A stretch of 44,792 nt of DNA from Armatimonadaceae bacterium (lineage in GTDB: Bacteria; Armatimonadota; Armatimonadia; Armatimonadales; Armatimonadaceae). The stretch spans positions 1 to 44,792 of the forward strand of contig JAUJNC010000019.1 of assembly GCA_030446525.1 (NCBI GenBank), read 5' to 3'. Below are positions 1 through 8,749 of this stretch, in pieces (position 1 is the first letter of the stretch; each line of letters begins with the position of its first letter). The notes under the pieces are model-generated. The model saw only the letters and a program-made list of their open reading frames with translations, was not told where the DNA came from and searched no databases. The position numbers and the translations under genes are program-made.

Positions 1-198
1 TCAGGGGACACGTTCGTGGCCGCGGAGTGCGGATGCTCCTTTACGGTCGAGTCCGGCCCCAATGATGAGAACATGGCCACCCAGGCCCCGCGCTGCTGTT
101 GTGGTCACGAGATGGTCAAACAGGGCGCGGGCATGGGCAGGATGAGCATGACCAGCGACAGCATCTCCAGTGATGTGCCGCGGGCGATGCCCAGTTGA
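1..198 (+). CDS. 3' end of a Cys-rich small protein (partial)
   Basis: An open frame runs in from the left edge and stops with TGA at 196-198, just before the terminator at 212-255. Its 65 visible residues contain a C-x-C pair, then a CCCG cluster about 20 residues later (residues around 10-12 and 33-36), followed by a polar tail. This spacing resembles a zinc-ribbon or rubredoxin-like knuckle, but I do not recognise the family. The complementary strand also has an open frame here (207 down to 1). I prefer the plus strand because it ends cleanly ahead of the terminator and has clustered cysteines. The start lies outside the window. Confidence 0.35.
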   Translation, partial: SGDTFVAAECGCSFTVESGPNDENMATQAPRCCCGHEMVKQGAGMGRMSMTSDSISSDVPRAMPS

Positions 199-211
199 AC
201 CGGGCACGGGG

Positions 212-255
212 GCGATAAAAAAGGCGGGGCGACAGTGCCCCGCCTTTTTTATCGC
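212..255. terminator. Bidirectional intrinsic terminator
   Basis: A perfect 19-bp inverted repeat (212-230 and 237-255) encloses a 6-nt loop. The GC-rich core ggcggggc is flanked by a run of six A on one side and six T on the other, so it works on either strand. It separates the plus-strand gene ending at 198 from the minus-strand protease ending at 249. The protease stop codon (249-251) lies inside the right arm. Confidence 0.9.
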
Positions 256-1292
256 CCTTGCAGCAGCTGCGGGGGGGCTTCGACCAGGCGTGCGGTCGCG
301 GTCACGGTGCGATCGCCGCGGCGCAAGGTCAGCGAAACCGTGTCGCCGGGAACGTGCCCGCGCAGGACGCGCCGCAGATCGCCGCCGCTGGCGATCTCCG
401 TGCCGTCCACCCGGGTGATGATATCCTCGACCCGGATGCCGGCTCTGTCTGCCGGCGAGCCCGGCGCGACCTCCAGGATGACCGCGCCCTGGCGGACCGG
501 CAGGTCCAGGCGCGTCGCCAGTTCCGGGGTGACATCCCCCAGAGCCACGCCCAGCAAGACGCGCCGGACGCGTCCGGTGGTCAGGATCTGCTCGGCGACG
601 TTGCGGGCGAGGTTGATCGGGACGGCGAACCCCAGCCCTCCCCCGGGGGCGTTCAGGATGACGGTGTTGATGCCGATCGCGCGGCCCTGCGAATCCAACA
701 GCGGCCCCCCCGAGTTGCCTGGGTTGATCGCCGCGTCCGTCTGGATCAGGCCTTCCAGCTCGGATTCGCCCAGGCTGCGGTTCACCGCGGAAACCACGCC
801 CGTCGTCACCGTGCGCTCCAGACCCAGCGGGCTGCCGATGGCGATGGCCGCCTGTCCGGCTTTCAGGCTGTCCGAGTCGGCTGTCTGGACTTCCGGAAAC
901 CCTTTGCCGGGCACCTGCACCACGGCCACATCGATCGAGGGGTCCCGGCCCAGCACCCGCCCCCGCAAAGTGCGGCCGTCCGCCAGCTTCACCAGGACCT
1001 CGGACGCATCGCCGACCACGTGGGCGTTGGTCAGGATGGTGCCGTCGCCGCGGATGAAAAAGCCCGACCCCACCCCGGTGCCGGGGCTGATGCTGACCAC
1101 GGCCGGGGACACCCGCTCGGCTATCTCGACGGTTCTCTGTTCCGGGCCGGCGCCCGCGACGACCCCCGGCGCCGGCGCGGGGAGTCCCTGCGCCGAGGTA
1201 ACGGGCGCCGACGTGTCATCGAGCACCTCCCTGCCGATCCACACCCCCGCTCCCAGAGCCAGCAGCACCAGGATCACCGTTGCCGTTCTCAT
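249..1292 (-). CDS. HtrA/Deg-type serine protease, trypsin-like plus one PDZ
   Basis: A 347-residue membrane-anchored or periplasmic quality-control protease. Residues 1-22 form an uncleaved anchor or signal (MRTATVILVLLALGAG). A low-complexity linker follows, then a chymotrypsin-fold domain with the full triad: His91 in TNAHVV, Asp121 in DPSIDVAV and Ser194 in NPGNSGGP. One PDZ domain lies at about 245-338, the architecture of DegS or HhoA-type enzymes. The ATG at 1290-1292 is preferred over an upstream start at 1469 because it places the hydrophobic segment at the N-terminus and has GAGGG upstream. It reads divergently from the relic at 1451, and its stop codon sits inside the terminator at 212-255. 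Confidence 0.93.
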   Translation of the reverse strand: MRTATVILVLLALGAGVWIGREVLDDTSAPVTSAQGLPAPAPGVVAGAGPEQRTVEIAERVSPAVVSISPGTGVGSGFFIRGDGTILTNAHVVGDASEVLVKLADGRTLRGRVLGRDPSIDVAVVQVPGKGFPEVQTADSDSLKAGQAAIAIGSPLGLERTVTTGVVSAVNRSLGESELEGLIQTDAAINPGNSGGPLLDSQGRAIGINTVILNAPGGGLGFAVPINLARNVAEQILTTGRVRRVLLGVALGDVTPELATRLDLPVRQGAVILEVAPGSPADRAGIRVEDIITRVDGTEIASGGDLRRVLRGHVPGDTVSLTLRRGDRTVTATARLVEAPPQLLQGR

Positions 1293-1450
1293 ACCCGTCA
1301 CGTCCCTCGTTCCGGCGAGTCTATTTGCCGTTCCGATAGCGCTCGCCTGAAGTTCATCTACCAGTGCGTTATACCCGACCCTCGGCAGGAAAGTCGCGCA
1401 GCGGGTGGAATTTAGGTTCAGCGTTCTTTTTTCCAGGCGGGACCGCAACG

Positions 1451-1915
1451 ATGGCAACTGTCGTGGCACAAGAAAAAGGCTCGGCGAGCCTGTCCGGGAA
1501 GGCGCGGGCGACCGGCGTGACGCCCCGCTCGCTCCTGCTCAGGGCCTTCGGCGAGAAGTCCGGCCTGGACGACTCCGACGAGCCCATGTCCTACCGCAGC
1601 GCCCTGACCGGCCAGGGGCGCCTCCCGTTCACCAATCTGGTGAGCCTGCTGCGCAACCCGAGCGCCCCCGACGGCCCCGGCATCGGCGCGCTCGGCTTCG
1701 GCTTCCTTGTCACGACCCTGCTCATGGTGCTCCGCACCCGCTTCGTCTGGTGGCCGTTCCACCCGGTCGGCTACGCCATCGCCAACACCAACACGATGAC
1801 AACCACCTGGCTGCCGTTCTTCCTGGGCCTGATCGCCGGCGACCTGGTCGGTGGCGGCCTCTTCACCGCCGTGGGCGCCTTCACCGGCATCAACATCTAC
1901 CTGATCAACTGGTAG
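1451..1915 (+). pseudogene. DUF6784/DUF6785 membrane protein relic, large internal deletion
   Basis: The open frame is only 154 residues. It joins an N-terminal stretch typical of DUF6785 multi-spanning proteins (VTPRSLLL near residue 28) directly to the C-terminal DUF6784 part: DEPMSYR near 45, GALGFGFLVTTLLMVLRTRF, then WWPFHPVGYA, and a last hydrophobic segment ending FTGINIYLINW. Full-length members are several hundred residues with about a dozen membrane helices, so most of the protein is missing. The ends are recognisable and the reading frame is open, so an in-frame deletion is likely. Function is unknown even for complete members, which are common in Armatimonadota and planctomycete-type genomes. 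The family call is from recall of motifs. Confidence 0.55.
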
Positions 1916-1993
1916 GACCGCGTGACCGGCCCGGTTTGTTTCTGGTGACTGCTCCCCGTGCAGGAGTGCGTCGGAAAATATAATAAGTCCAAC

Positions 1994-2914
1994 ATGGCAC
2001 AATTCTTTTTCGCAGTTGAACCGTTGGGCATGCCGGTCTATCGTGTGGTTGAGCCGGCGAGGGTGAGTCCCGCGCACGGGCGCAGGATTAGCAGCGGATC
2101 ACGTAAGATCGTGTTGGTCTTGGGAGGGAGTTGCCGCCATCGCTTTCAGGAAGGTGCGCCTCATCTGCTTTCAGAGGGTGACGTGCTCATCGTGCCGTGT
2201 AGAACACAACAGACGTATGAACCTGTAGGACAAGGCCAGTCATCGCGTTTGCACACGCTGCTCCTCGCTTTTGATCCACATTATCTACCTCTCAAAGAGC
2301 AAGAACAGACACCACCGCTCAAGACGCCGATCGAAGATCCCGCGTTGCAGGAGTCTGTGGAATTTCTGGAAGAGCGTTTCCCTTTGAATGCCCACATACG
2401 TCAGGTTTTAGATGCGGCGTTAATGGAAATGGTAGCCCAGATTCGCCAGGAAGCTGATGTGCATCTGCCTGCTTCCCGTTGGCGGATCACGGCTTTGTGC
2501 ACCAGCTATGTCATACATTTAGCGCGCAGCATCGATCAGAATCAGCCACCCACTTCCGCATACTCCGGAATGACACAAGGCATGTTCCTGGTCAATTGCG
2601 CCAAGGAGTATCTGGTGCAGCATCTATCTATGGATGTTCATCTGGACGACATTGCGGAGCATCTCGGAGTGAGCAGTGGATACTTAGCGCGCACTTTCAA
2701 AAGAGTGGTCGGCCGTTCGCTCTTTGCCTATTTTCGGCAGTTGCGATTGGAGCAGGCGAAGTTGCGATTGATTAATACGGGCAACAATGTAACCGAAATT
2801 GCTGAGGAATGTGGCTTCAGTTCCGTGGCGTTGTTTTGTCGTAACTTCAAGCAATATACAGGCATCTCTCCCTTAGCCTACCGCGACGAATTCAATGCAA
2901 AAACCGGGTTGTAG
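1994..2914 (+). CDS. AraC-family transcriptional regulator
   Basis: A 306-residue regulator. The N-terminal half (about 20-110) looks like an AraC-type cupin sensor fold, with SEGDVLIVP as the typical turn. The C-terminal 90 residues form the double helix-turn-helix DNA-binding domain: DDIAEHLGVSSGYLARTFK is the first HTH and VTEIAEECGFSSVALFCRNF the second, followed by the family ending GISPLAYR. The ATG at 1994 is chosen over one 36 nt upstream because homology begins near it. The gene is clearly AT-richer than the protease before it and the cluster after 10 kb, and it lies next to transposon debris, which suggests horizontal acquisition. The effector is probably a sugar. The split DUF1559 and lyase genes downstream are possible but unproven targets. 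Confidence 0.9.
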   Translation: MAQFFFAVEPLGMPVYRVVEPARVSPAHGRRISSGSRKIVLVLGGSCRHRFQEGAPHLLSEGDVLIVPCRTQQTYEPVGQGQSSRLHTLLLAFDPHYLPLKEQEQTPPLKTPIEDPALQESVEFLEERFPLNAHIRQVLDAALMEMVAQIRQEADVHLPASRWRITALCTSYVIHLARSIDQNQPPTSAYSGMTQGMFLVNCAKEYLVQHLSMDVHLDDIAEHLGVSSGYLARTFKRVVGRSLFAYFRQLRLEQAKLRLINTGNNVTEIAEECGFSSVALFCRNFKQYTGISPLAYRDEFNAKTGL

Positions 2915-2923
2915 ATTATAGGG

Positions 2924-3190
2924 TTATTGACTTGCGTGTGTTGTTCTTTCTGTTCGGCCCGGCCACTTGGCCCGGTCGCCGTTGTGCTGCTCGACCAGCA
3001 GGAAGAAGCGCTCGATCAGGTCGGTCTCGACACGCCGACTCACCCCGCAGCAGCGGCGGGCAAGACCCGACGGGCGCTGGCGCCATTTCGTGTTCAGGCT
3101 CTCCACGAGGCTGGTCTCTCCCGAGCCTTTTTCGGCAGGCAGCCCGATGCTGCTCCTCACTTCGCTGGGGGCCTGCCGATTATATAGGAC
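2924..3190 (-). pseudogene. Transposase C-terminal relic, probably IS1-like
   Basis: The minus-strand frame contains TSLVESLNTKWRQRPSGLAR, then an acidic/aromatic segment (VETDLIERFFLLVEQHN) near the end. This arrangement resembles the C-terminal part of IS1-type DDE transposases (serine/threonine-x-x-V-E followed by a basic helix). Only about 90 residues remain and no N-terminal HTH is present. The fragment lies between the AraC gene and another mobile-element relic. The family is uncertain; transposase origin is more secure than the IS1 assignment. Confidence 0.4.
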
Positions 3191-3264
3191 ACGGGAAACG
3201 GTCATTTATAGTCAAAGAAAAGCAGGCAGAGACAATACGAGATTCGCCTGTCTAGGGAATAATA

Positions 3265-3473
3265 TACTCATGTTACGCGGTCGCAATGTGGTATGCGATC
3301 TAGCGGCGGTCTCTGGACCACTGCCCCGTAGCCGTAGCGCGGCTTTACGCGGTATCCTCTCGACGAGTTGTGCACACTGTTGATAGTTACTACCAAGTTG
3401 AACGAAGGTGTAGAGAGGAGCGAGGAAGACGTGAGCCGTCATTATACCACACCCCGACCGCGTAACATGAGTA
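3265..3473. mobile_element. MITE-like element with 19-bp perfect terminal inverted repeats
   Basis: The sequence at 3265-3283 (tactcatgttacgcggtcg) recurs as an exact reverse complement at 3455-3473. The similarity extends imperfectly on both sides, including a shared gtgtggtat motif just inside each arm. The 209-bp unit has no convincing coding frame. The trinucleotide ATA flanks both ends and may be a target duplication, but the flanks are AT-rich so this is weak. It could be a MITE or the two ends of an internally deleted insertion sequence. Confidence 0.55.
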
Positions 3474-3552
3474 ATATAATCACTGGAGTTTTCTGTAATA
3501 GCCAATGGCCGTGTCACCGCGCTGCTGTCTCTATGCGCTGCCTTCCTCGGCT

Positions 3553-3961
3553 TCAGGCGACGGCGGCGTAACTCTTGAGCGGCTCCCGTTCGATGCGGCG
3601 GTGGACGATGCTCGGCACCATGCGGACAGGCACGCTTGTGCCGCGCGTGGCGAAACATCTGCGCCAAGACCTGGAACGGGTTGAGTTGAGCCAGCGGGTG
3701 TTCGACCACGATGCGGCGGCGCCACAAATGGCGATTGTAGGCCTTTTGCTCCTGCGTCAGCGGGTGATTGCGCCGCGCCTTGTAGGGCTGGTAAATGATC
3801 TTGCTCGGGTAGTCCTTCTGGACGCCGTGATAGCCTTTGTCCATCATGCTGCCTTCGTCATCAGCCACATCCGGGAAGACGTCCATGACCGCCGCCGGAG
3901 TGCGCAGCTTCTTGCGCCCTTGCCAGGGGCGCTCCCAGTCAAACGCGGTCAGCTGTTCTCA
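3553..3961 (-). pseudogene. IS5-like DDE transposase, 5'-truncated and frameshifted
   Basis: Reading leftwards from about 3961, the frame gives a DDE transposase C-terminal half: GSMMDKGYHG (second catalytic Asp region), then LTQEQKAYNRHLWRRRIVVEH with the catalytic Glu in VEHPLAQL. Near 3645 the frame shifts by one, and the natural C-terminus (VHRRIEREPLKSYAA) continues in the next frame to the stop at 3553-3555. The N-terminal half is missing. The break lies only about 18 bp before the start codon of the DUF1559 gene, so this insertion may have replaced that gene's native promoter region. Confidence 0.65.
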
Positions 3962-4557
3962 AAAGGGGAGTTAAACTTATGTTTGAAAATCGTACAGCCG
4001 GCACGGGAGCGTTGAAAAAGGGGTTTACGTTAATCGAGCTTCTCGTCGTCATAGCGATCATTTCGATACTCGCTGCGATCTTGTTTCCCGTCTTCGCACA
4101 AGCACGCGAAAGCGCGCGCCGCACGTCCTGTGTCAGCAACCTGAAACAGATGGGGTTGGCCACAATGCAACATATACAGGACTATGATGAATATTACCCA
4201 TCGTTCAACTCGTTTTGGGGCGGCCCTGTTGGTGGTCAGCCGGGTGGGCAATGGGGAAATGCTACAACAATATTTTGGCCTCAGACCCTGTTCCCATACC
4301 ATAAGAGCCTTCAGGTTTTCAAATGCCCTTCGTCAAGCACACTGCAGGTCAACTCTAATCCAACGAATATGGTACGTGGTAACTATGGCGCCAATACCGA
4401 GGTATTCGGAAGTTCGGCATCCCCAGTGCATCAAGCTGTCATTGTCTCGGTGGCTAAGACGTACATGATCTTGGATGCAGGGTACTATACAATGGATCCC
4501 AATCTTGTTAAGAGCACCTACGTTCCAAGTACTGCTTCTAACAGACCGTACTATATT

Positions 4558-5470
4558 AGACCTCTTGCATAAGTTCAGTCATTGCATTCCATGTTGTAGA
4601 TGGCCGCGAAGAGATTGAAGCGCAAGCCAAAACGCTTGCGCCGGTTCCGGTAGCGCTCGGAAAGAATGCGAAACACCTTCAGACGACCGATGATATGCTC
4701 GATTAGCAGACGCTCCCGGGACAACTGGCGATTGGCTGCTTTCTCTTCCTGGCTCAAGCGATGATGCTTCGTCTTCTTCTTGGGGGTCTGGCTGTTTTCA
4801 TGCTGCTTACCAAGACCTTGATAGCCTGAGTCGCCCAGGCATAGCGTCGGGCTAGGAGCACGGTCCGGCTTTCTTTGAAGAGCGTCATATCATGCGTCTT
4901 GCCGCAAGAAAATGCCGTCGCTATTATCTTCTTGCTGTTCTTGTCCGCGATCACCTGGCTTTTCTGCGTGTGGCGCTTCTTTTTGCCGCTGTAGTGCCGG
5001 TGCTGTTTTTTTTCGGGCGTTCCACGGCACACTCGGTCGCGTCAGTACCACCACGTCCAGGTCATTGTCAGGGTGCAGCAGTGCGTTCTTGCCGGGCAAG
5101 TGGAATTGACCAGACCTGGATGAGCACGTTCTCTATTTTGACGAGGGTGCGGCAGACGGTGGCTTCGCTGACGCCATAGGTGTGGGCGATGTGAAACTGC
5201 GTGCGGTACTCGCGCCAGTACATCAAGCTCATCAAGAGGCGGTCTGCCAGACACAGTTTGGCAGGTCGCCTGAAGGCACGGATGCCGCGAGCCAGCACGT
5301 CGAGCATGGTTTGGAAGGTTTCTTGGTGAACGCCGGTGAGGCGCTCTGAAGTCTTCGGGTTTACTGTCTTTGATGGTATTGTAGAACATAGTGGAAGGTA
5401 AACTTGATGGAAAGTGGGATCGCTTTGCCTCCATTTCATCATGGTAAAGCCACTTTTTGCAAGAAGGTCT
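4558..5470 (-). mobile_element. IS5-family (ISL2-like) insertion sequence, 913 bp
   Basis: The ends are imperfect inverted repeats: AGACCTCTTGCATAAGT on the left and, reading inward on the right, AGACCTTCTTGCAAAAAGT. A 3-bp ATT direct repeat (4555-4557 and 5471-5473) is the target duplication, fitting the ANT preference of ISL2-group elements. It carries one transposase gene on the minus strand, oriented opposite to the DUF1559 gene it interrupts. The transposase is frameshifted several times, so the copy is dead. Confidence 0.88.
4575..5389 (-). pseudogene. IS5-family transposase (HTH_Tnp_4 / DDE_Tnp_4), multiply frameshifted
   Basis: Starting at ATG 5387-5389, the conserved order is spread over several frames: MFYNTIKDSKPEDFRA, then LTGVHQETFQTM and the HTH region (YRTQFHIAHTYGVSEATV), then LPGKNALLHPDNDLDVVVLT, then YSGKKKRHTQKSQVIADK with GKTHDMTLFKES, and finally LSQEEKAANRQLSRERLLIE with the catalytic Glu before HIIGRLKVFRIL and the stop at 4575. 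At least four frame changes are needed. Intact relatives of this group are about 260-280 residues and fill most of the element, as here. Confidence 0.8.
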
Positions 5471-5738
5471 ATTCTGGAGCAGCAAAGGTCGCCAGAGACC
5501 GAGGTTTTAATGAAAGTGACCCGGTCGAGAGTGCCATGAAAAGAGATTTCGAGAGAGGGCGGCACCTGGAGGGTGTCAACGTGTGCTTCGCCGATGGACA
5601 TGTCAAGTGGTACCGGAGTCAAGTAGTCCTGAGCGAAGCGGATAAGTTCAACCGTGATACTCACCCTGAGAGCGCATGGGATCCCAGAGCGCAAAACAAT
5701 TAGAGGTCCAAGCCCGGTAATAGGGCTGTACGTAGGAC

Positions 5739-5780
5739 AAACAGCCGGAGTTAGCCATGCTGCTCTCTCCGGCTGTTTTT
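5739..5780 (+). terminator. Intrinsic terminator after the split DUF1559 gene
   Basis: A perfect 12-bp stem (5739-5750 with 5767-5778, core cagccgg) with a 16-nt loop is followed by five T residues. It lies 36 bp after the DUF1559 stop at 5703, as expected for a monocistronic gene, and ahead of the lyase gene starting near 5882. Confidence 0.85.
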
Positions 5781-7367
5781 GCACGTGTAAGTCGCGTTAA
5801 CGTGCGTCCTGTAGATAAAGTACTTAAGGACGTCCATCGCACATAGAAAGTACTTTGGCACCGGGAAATCAGGTCGCTACTATGACTATGGTCAAAGATA
5901 CATTTCGTCTCGTTATCCTTAAGGTATGTTTTTGCGCTTCGTGTATTTTGGCTGCAGTCAGTTGCCTGCCGACAACGGCGCAAGAAGGCGATGCTGGTGA
6001 CAGGCCGGCGCCGGGTGTGGCTGCGGAAGAGCGGCGTCATTCAATCAATGGAACAGATACGGAGTTGTCAAACCAACAAACTGCGTCACTGCGTGAGTCA
6101 ACCGCCTACCTGATGTCTCTTCCTGAGGAGCAGGTCGTGGCCATGGTGCCCAAGCAATCGCGCGGTATTAACTGGACGACTTGCCCGCATTGCAAGAAGC
6201 GCTCGCGCACCGCCGTCTGGAGATGGTCTCCGAGCGTCCGCAGGAAGTTACCTGTGCGGATTGCAAGACCACGTACCCTAACGAGCGCTATCCGCAAAAC
6301 AAATCTGTCGAAGTGGATGCACCCGGCGGCAAGCATCGCTTTCCTTACTATGAGGAAGGCGGCGTGCGGCGTTTCTTCGGTGCAACGGCCGATTACCGCG
6401 CGCGCCGCTACCTGGCGCAGCAGGCCCAGGACCTTGGTCGTCTGTATCAGGCGACGGGCGAAGAACGCTATGCATGGCGGGCCTACCTCATCCTGACCGA
6501 GTTCGCGCGCGCGTTTTTCCCGGCTATCCGGCTATCGTTGACGGGGAATGGATTAATAAGCCCGTTTCCTTTACTCCCTATAACAGCAAGGAAATCCGGG
6601 GCGGCGCACTCGATCGGAGTTATGGTGATATTGCCGCTGTAAAAGAACGCGCCAGCCGCTGGGAATATTGGGCGTTTATGGACATTTCCCGCGAACTTAA
6701 ATGCCTACGGCAGCCTGGCCGACTGGGCTTACTGGAAAACCGACGCAGGACGCAAAGCCGCCACCTCCATCGAGAATGATCTTTTCGGTGAGCAGATCCG
6801 CTTCGTCCTGAGATTCCCGGAGACCTATCAGAGCAACATGTCGATCAGTGCCAAGTGGCCCAGTCTGCTGCATGCGGCACGCGTGCTGAAGACGCCGGAG
6901 CTGTTCCATGCCACGATGCGCGATGTCGAACAGTTCCTGGAGCAAAGCTTTCTTTATGATGGAAGCTGGTGGAGACTTCACCATCGTACATGCGGATGAT
7001 TACCAGCAGTGGGCTCAAGAATATCCCGGCTGCGGCCAACGGCTACTCCGACCCACCCGGCTATATCGATGTCCGGAGCAAAAAACGCTATGACAAGTTA
7101 GATTTGAATAGTCACCCGGGGTTCCTGAGGGCCAACCGTGTGGTGACGGGTTCTATCCTTCCCGATGGACGATTGCTTCCGTTGAACGACACCTGGCCTA
7201 GCGCGCGCATAGCCGGCGGACGCGACAAGATGGACTCGGTTCTGTTCCCCGGATTCGAGTGGCCCATACTGGGCGGCGGACAGGGCAATAAGCAACTGCA
7301 CAGCTATCTGAATTTCACCGGTGGCCAGAGCCACAAGCACGCAGATGCCCTCAGCATCGGTCTCTTT

Positions 7368-8749
7368 CTGTAGTTTAGCGTTTTCCCGCGTCGCTTGCCT
7401 CTGGATTCAAGCGGCCAGTGGCAGCGCCTCCTCAATTTTCGCCCCTTCGACCGTTGCCGTAGAACCCGCAGAAATTGTGCACTGCTGCTTCGAGAGCCGC
7501 TTCTGCTGAGACAGCGTCAGGTACGATAGCGACTGGCGCCAGTCGCCGTAGACCGGCTCCGGCTTCACGTTCCAGAACCGCAGCCGCAGCAGCGTCTGTG
7601 CCCACAGACACAGATGCACGATGCGCACAAGGCTCTTCTCTTTGCGCACCTGGTAAGTCGAAAAGCCGAAGTGCTGTTTCGCATCACGGAATCCCGTCTC
7701 TATTGCGAAGCGGGCACAATACGCCCGCACGATCGCCTCGGGCGTAAGCGCCGTGTCGGTCGAGAACAGGAACACCACGGGACGCTCCCCCAGCGCACCG
7801 CCACCAGTCGGATGCGCACCTTGAGCGTGCGCTGGATGACCACCCGCGCCTTGAGACAAAGTGTCGCCTCTTTGCCGTAGACAAAGCCGGTGCTCCTTCC
7901 AGCCCTCCCTCTTGCTTGGCCCATTCCTGGGCCTTGTGCTTCTGGGGCCATACTTGCGTGGCCGGCCCCTCCTGCTTCTTCCTTCTCATGGGCGGCAGGT
8001 CATAGAAGACGGTGTCGCTTCTCAGGCGTGAGAGCACGTGCCGCCCTGTCCCCGTCACCGGCTGCACAAAGCCAGATCGTGCATAAGCGCCATCGACGAC
8101 GGCGATCACCACCACTCCTGGCGGTGTCCACAGGCCCACCAGCAATTTCGCCGCCAACTCCAGCTTGGTAGCGAAGACCTGCTCCCCTTTACAGGTCTTC
8201 GCCTGAAGGTAGAGCGCCGCCCCGATGAACAGGGCCACGAAGTGCTCGGCCTCTTGCTGTGCCAGGGCGGCCAGACAGACAAAGCAGTGCCCCGAAGACA
8301 GCCGCTTGGGGTGCTCTTTGTTCATCGGGTCGTGATGCACCCCCAGAGCGTCAAAGTGCTTGCCAAACTTGGCGGCGACCGTGTCATCCAGGGCGGCGAA
8401 GAGCCGACCGCTGGCATCGGTGCAGCGCGCCAGGCACAGGCCCACACCTGCTGGCGGACGGCTTCTACCGACCAGGCGCCTGCCTTGAGGAAGCGGTAGA
8501 AGCTGGTGTAGTGCCGATCTACCAGCCCGGACAGCACGACCTGTGTCACCCACAGGCGCTGATCCAGATGGGCGAAAACGAAGACGAACGCACAAAAGTA
8601 GCGGTACCCCGGTTTGGTGAACAGGGATTCGAAAGGTTCAAGTAGAACCTTCCATTCGGGAGACGGGCGCATTCCAGACACCTCTTACCAGGAGTTATCT
8701 GGATATACGCGTCCCGTCTCCTCAAGCCTACAAAACCGCTAAACTACAG
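7368..8749 (-). mobile_element. IS4/IS701-like insertion sequence, 1382 bp, inside the lyase gene
   Basis: The ends match as inverted repeats: CTGTAGTTTAGCG at 7368-7380, and the same sequence reading inward from 8749. A 7-bp direct repeat TCTCTTT (7361-7367 and 8750-8756) flanks it. Removing the element and one copy of the repeat restores the lyase frame exactly (HADALSIGLFANGKELFSDI), so this is a simple transposition event. The element carries a frameshifted DDE transposase on the minus strand. Confidence 0.93.
7407..8681 (-). pseudogene. DDE transposase (IS701/IS4-like, DDE_5 type), frameshifted
   Basis: The N-terminal part starts near 8681 (MSGMRPSPEWKVLLEPFESL, then VDRHYTSFYRFLKAGAW). 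A frame change near 8430 leads into the catalytic region FAALDDTVAAKFGKHFDALG, with the first Asp of the triad, then VVIAVVDGAYARSG with the second. Further frame changes near 7900 and 7800 lead into AIVRAYCARFAIETGFRDAK, carrying the catalytic Glu, and on to the stop at 7407. All catalytic positions are present, but at least three frameshifts separate them. The family is called from the DDTVAAKFGKH-type motif and the E-x2-FRDAK motif. Confidence 0.75.

Larger units (their letters stand above)
3979..5703 (+). pseudogene. DUF1559 pilin-like protein, split by an IS5-like element
   Basis: The 5' part (3979-4557) has a good AAGGGGAG ribosome site and encodes a class III prepilin leader ([20 protein letters not shown]) followed by the DUF1559 core ([20 protein letters not shown]). 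The 3' part resumes after the insertion at 5474. It holds the family signature, a His, nine residues, then Asp-Gly (RHLEGVNVCFADGHVKWY), before the stop at 5703. Insertion of 4558-5470 creates an early stop at 4570-4572. Removing the element and one ATT copy gives the two halves in frames that differ by one nucleotide, so a further indel exists. Such proteins are major-pilin-like surface proteins found in many copies in planctomycetes and Armatimonadota. Confidence 0.85.

Noticed and set aside
1..207. Minus-strand 68-codon frame at the left edge
   Set aside because: The plus-strand frame ending before the terminator has clustered cysteines and a better position; both cannot be coding.
1293..1450. 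TATAAC box as -10 of the HtrA-like gene
   Set aside because: No recognisable -35 at the right distance, so no promoter was called.
3411..3480. Possible CRISPR-like repeats in the AT-rich island
   Set aside because: Only one inverted pair is present; there are no regularly spaced direct repeats and no cas genes in the window.
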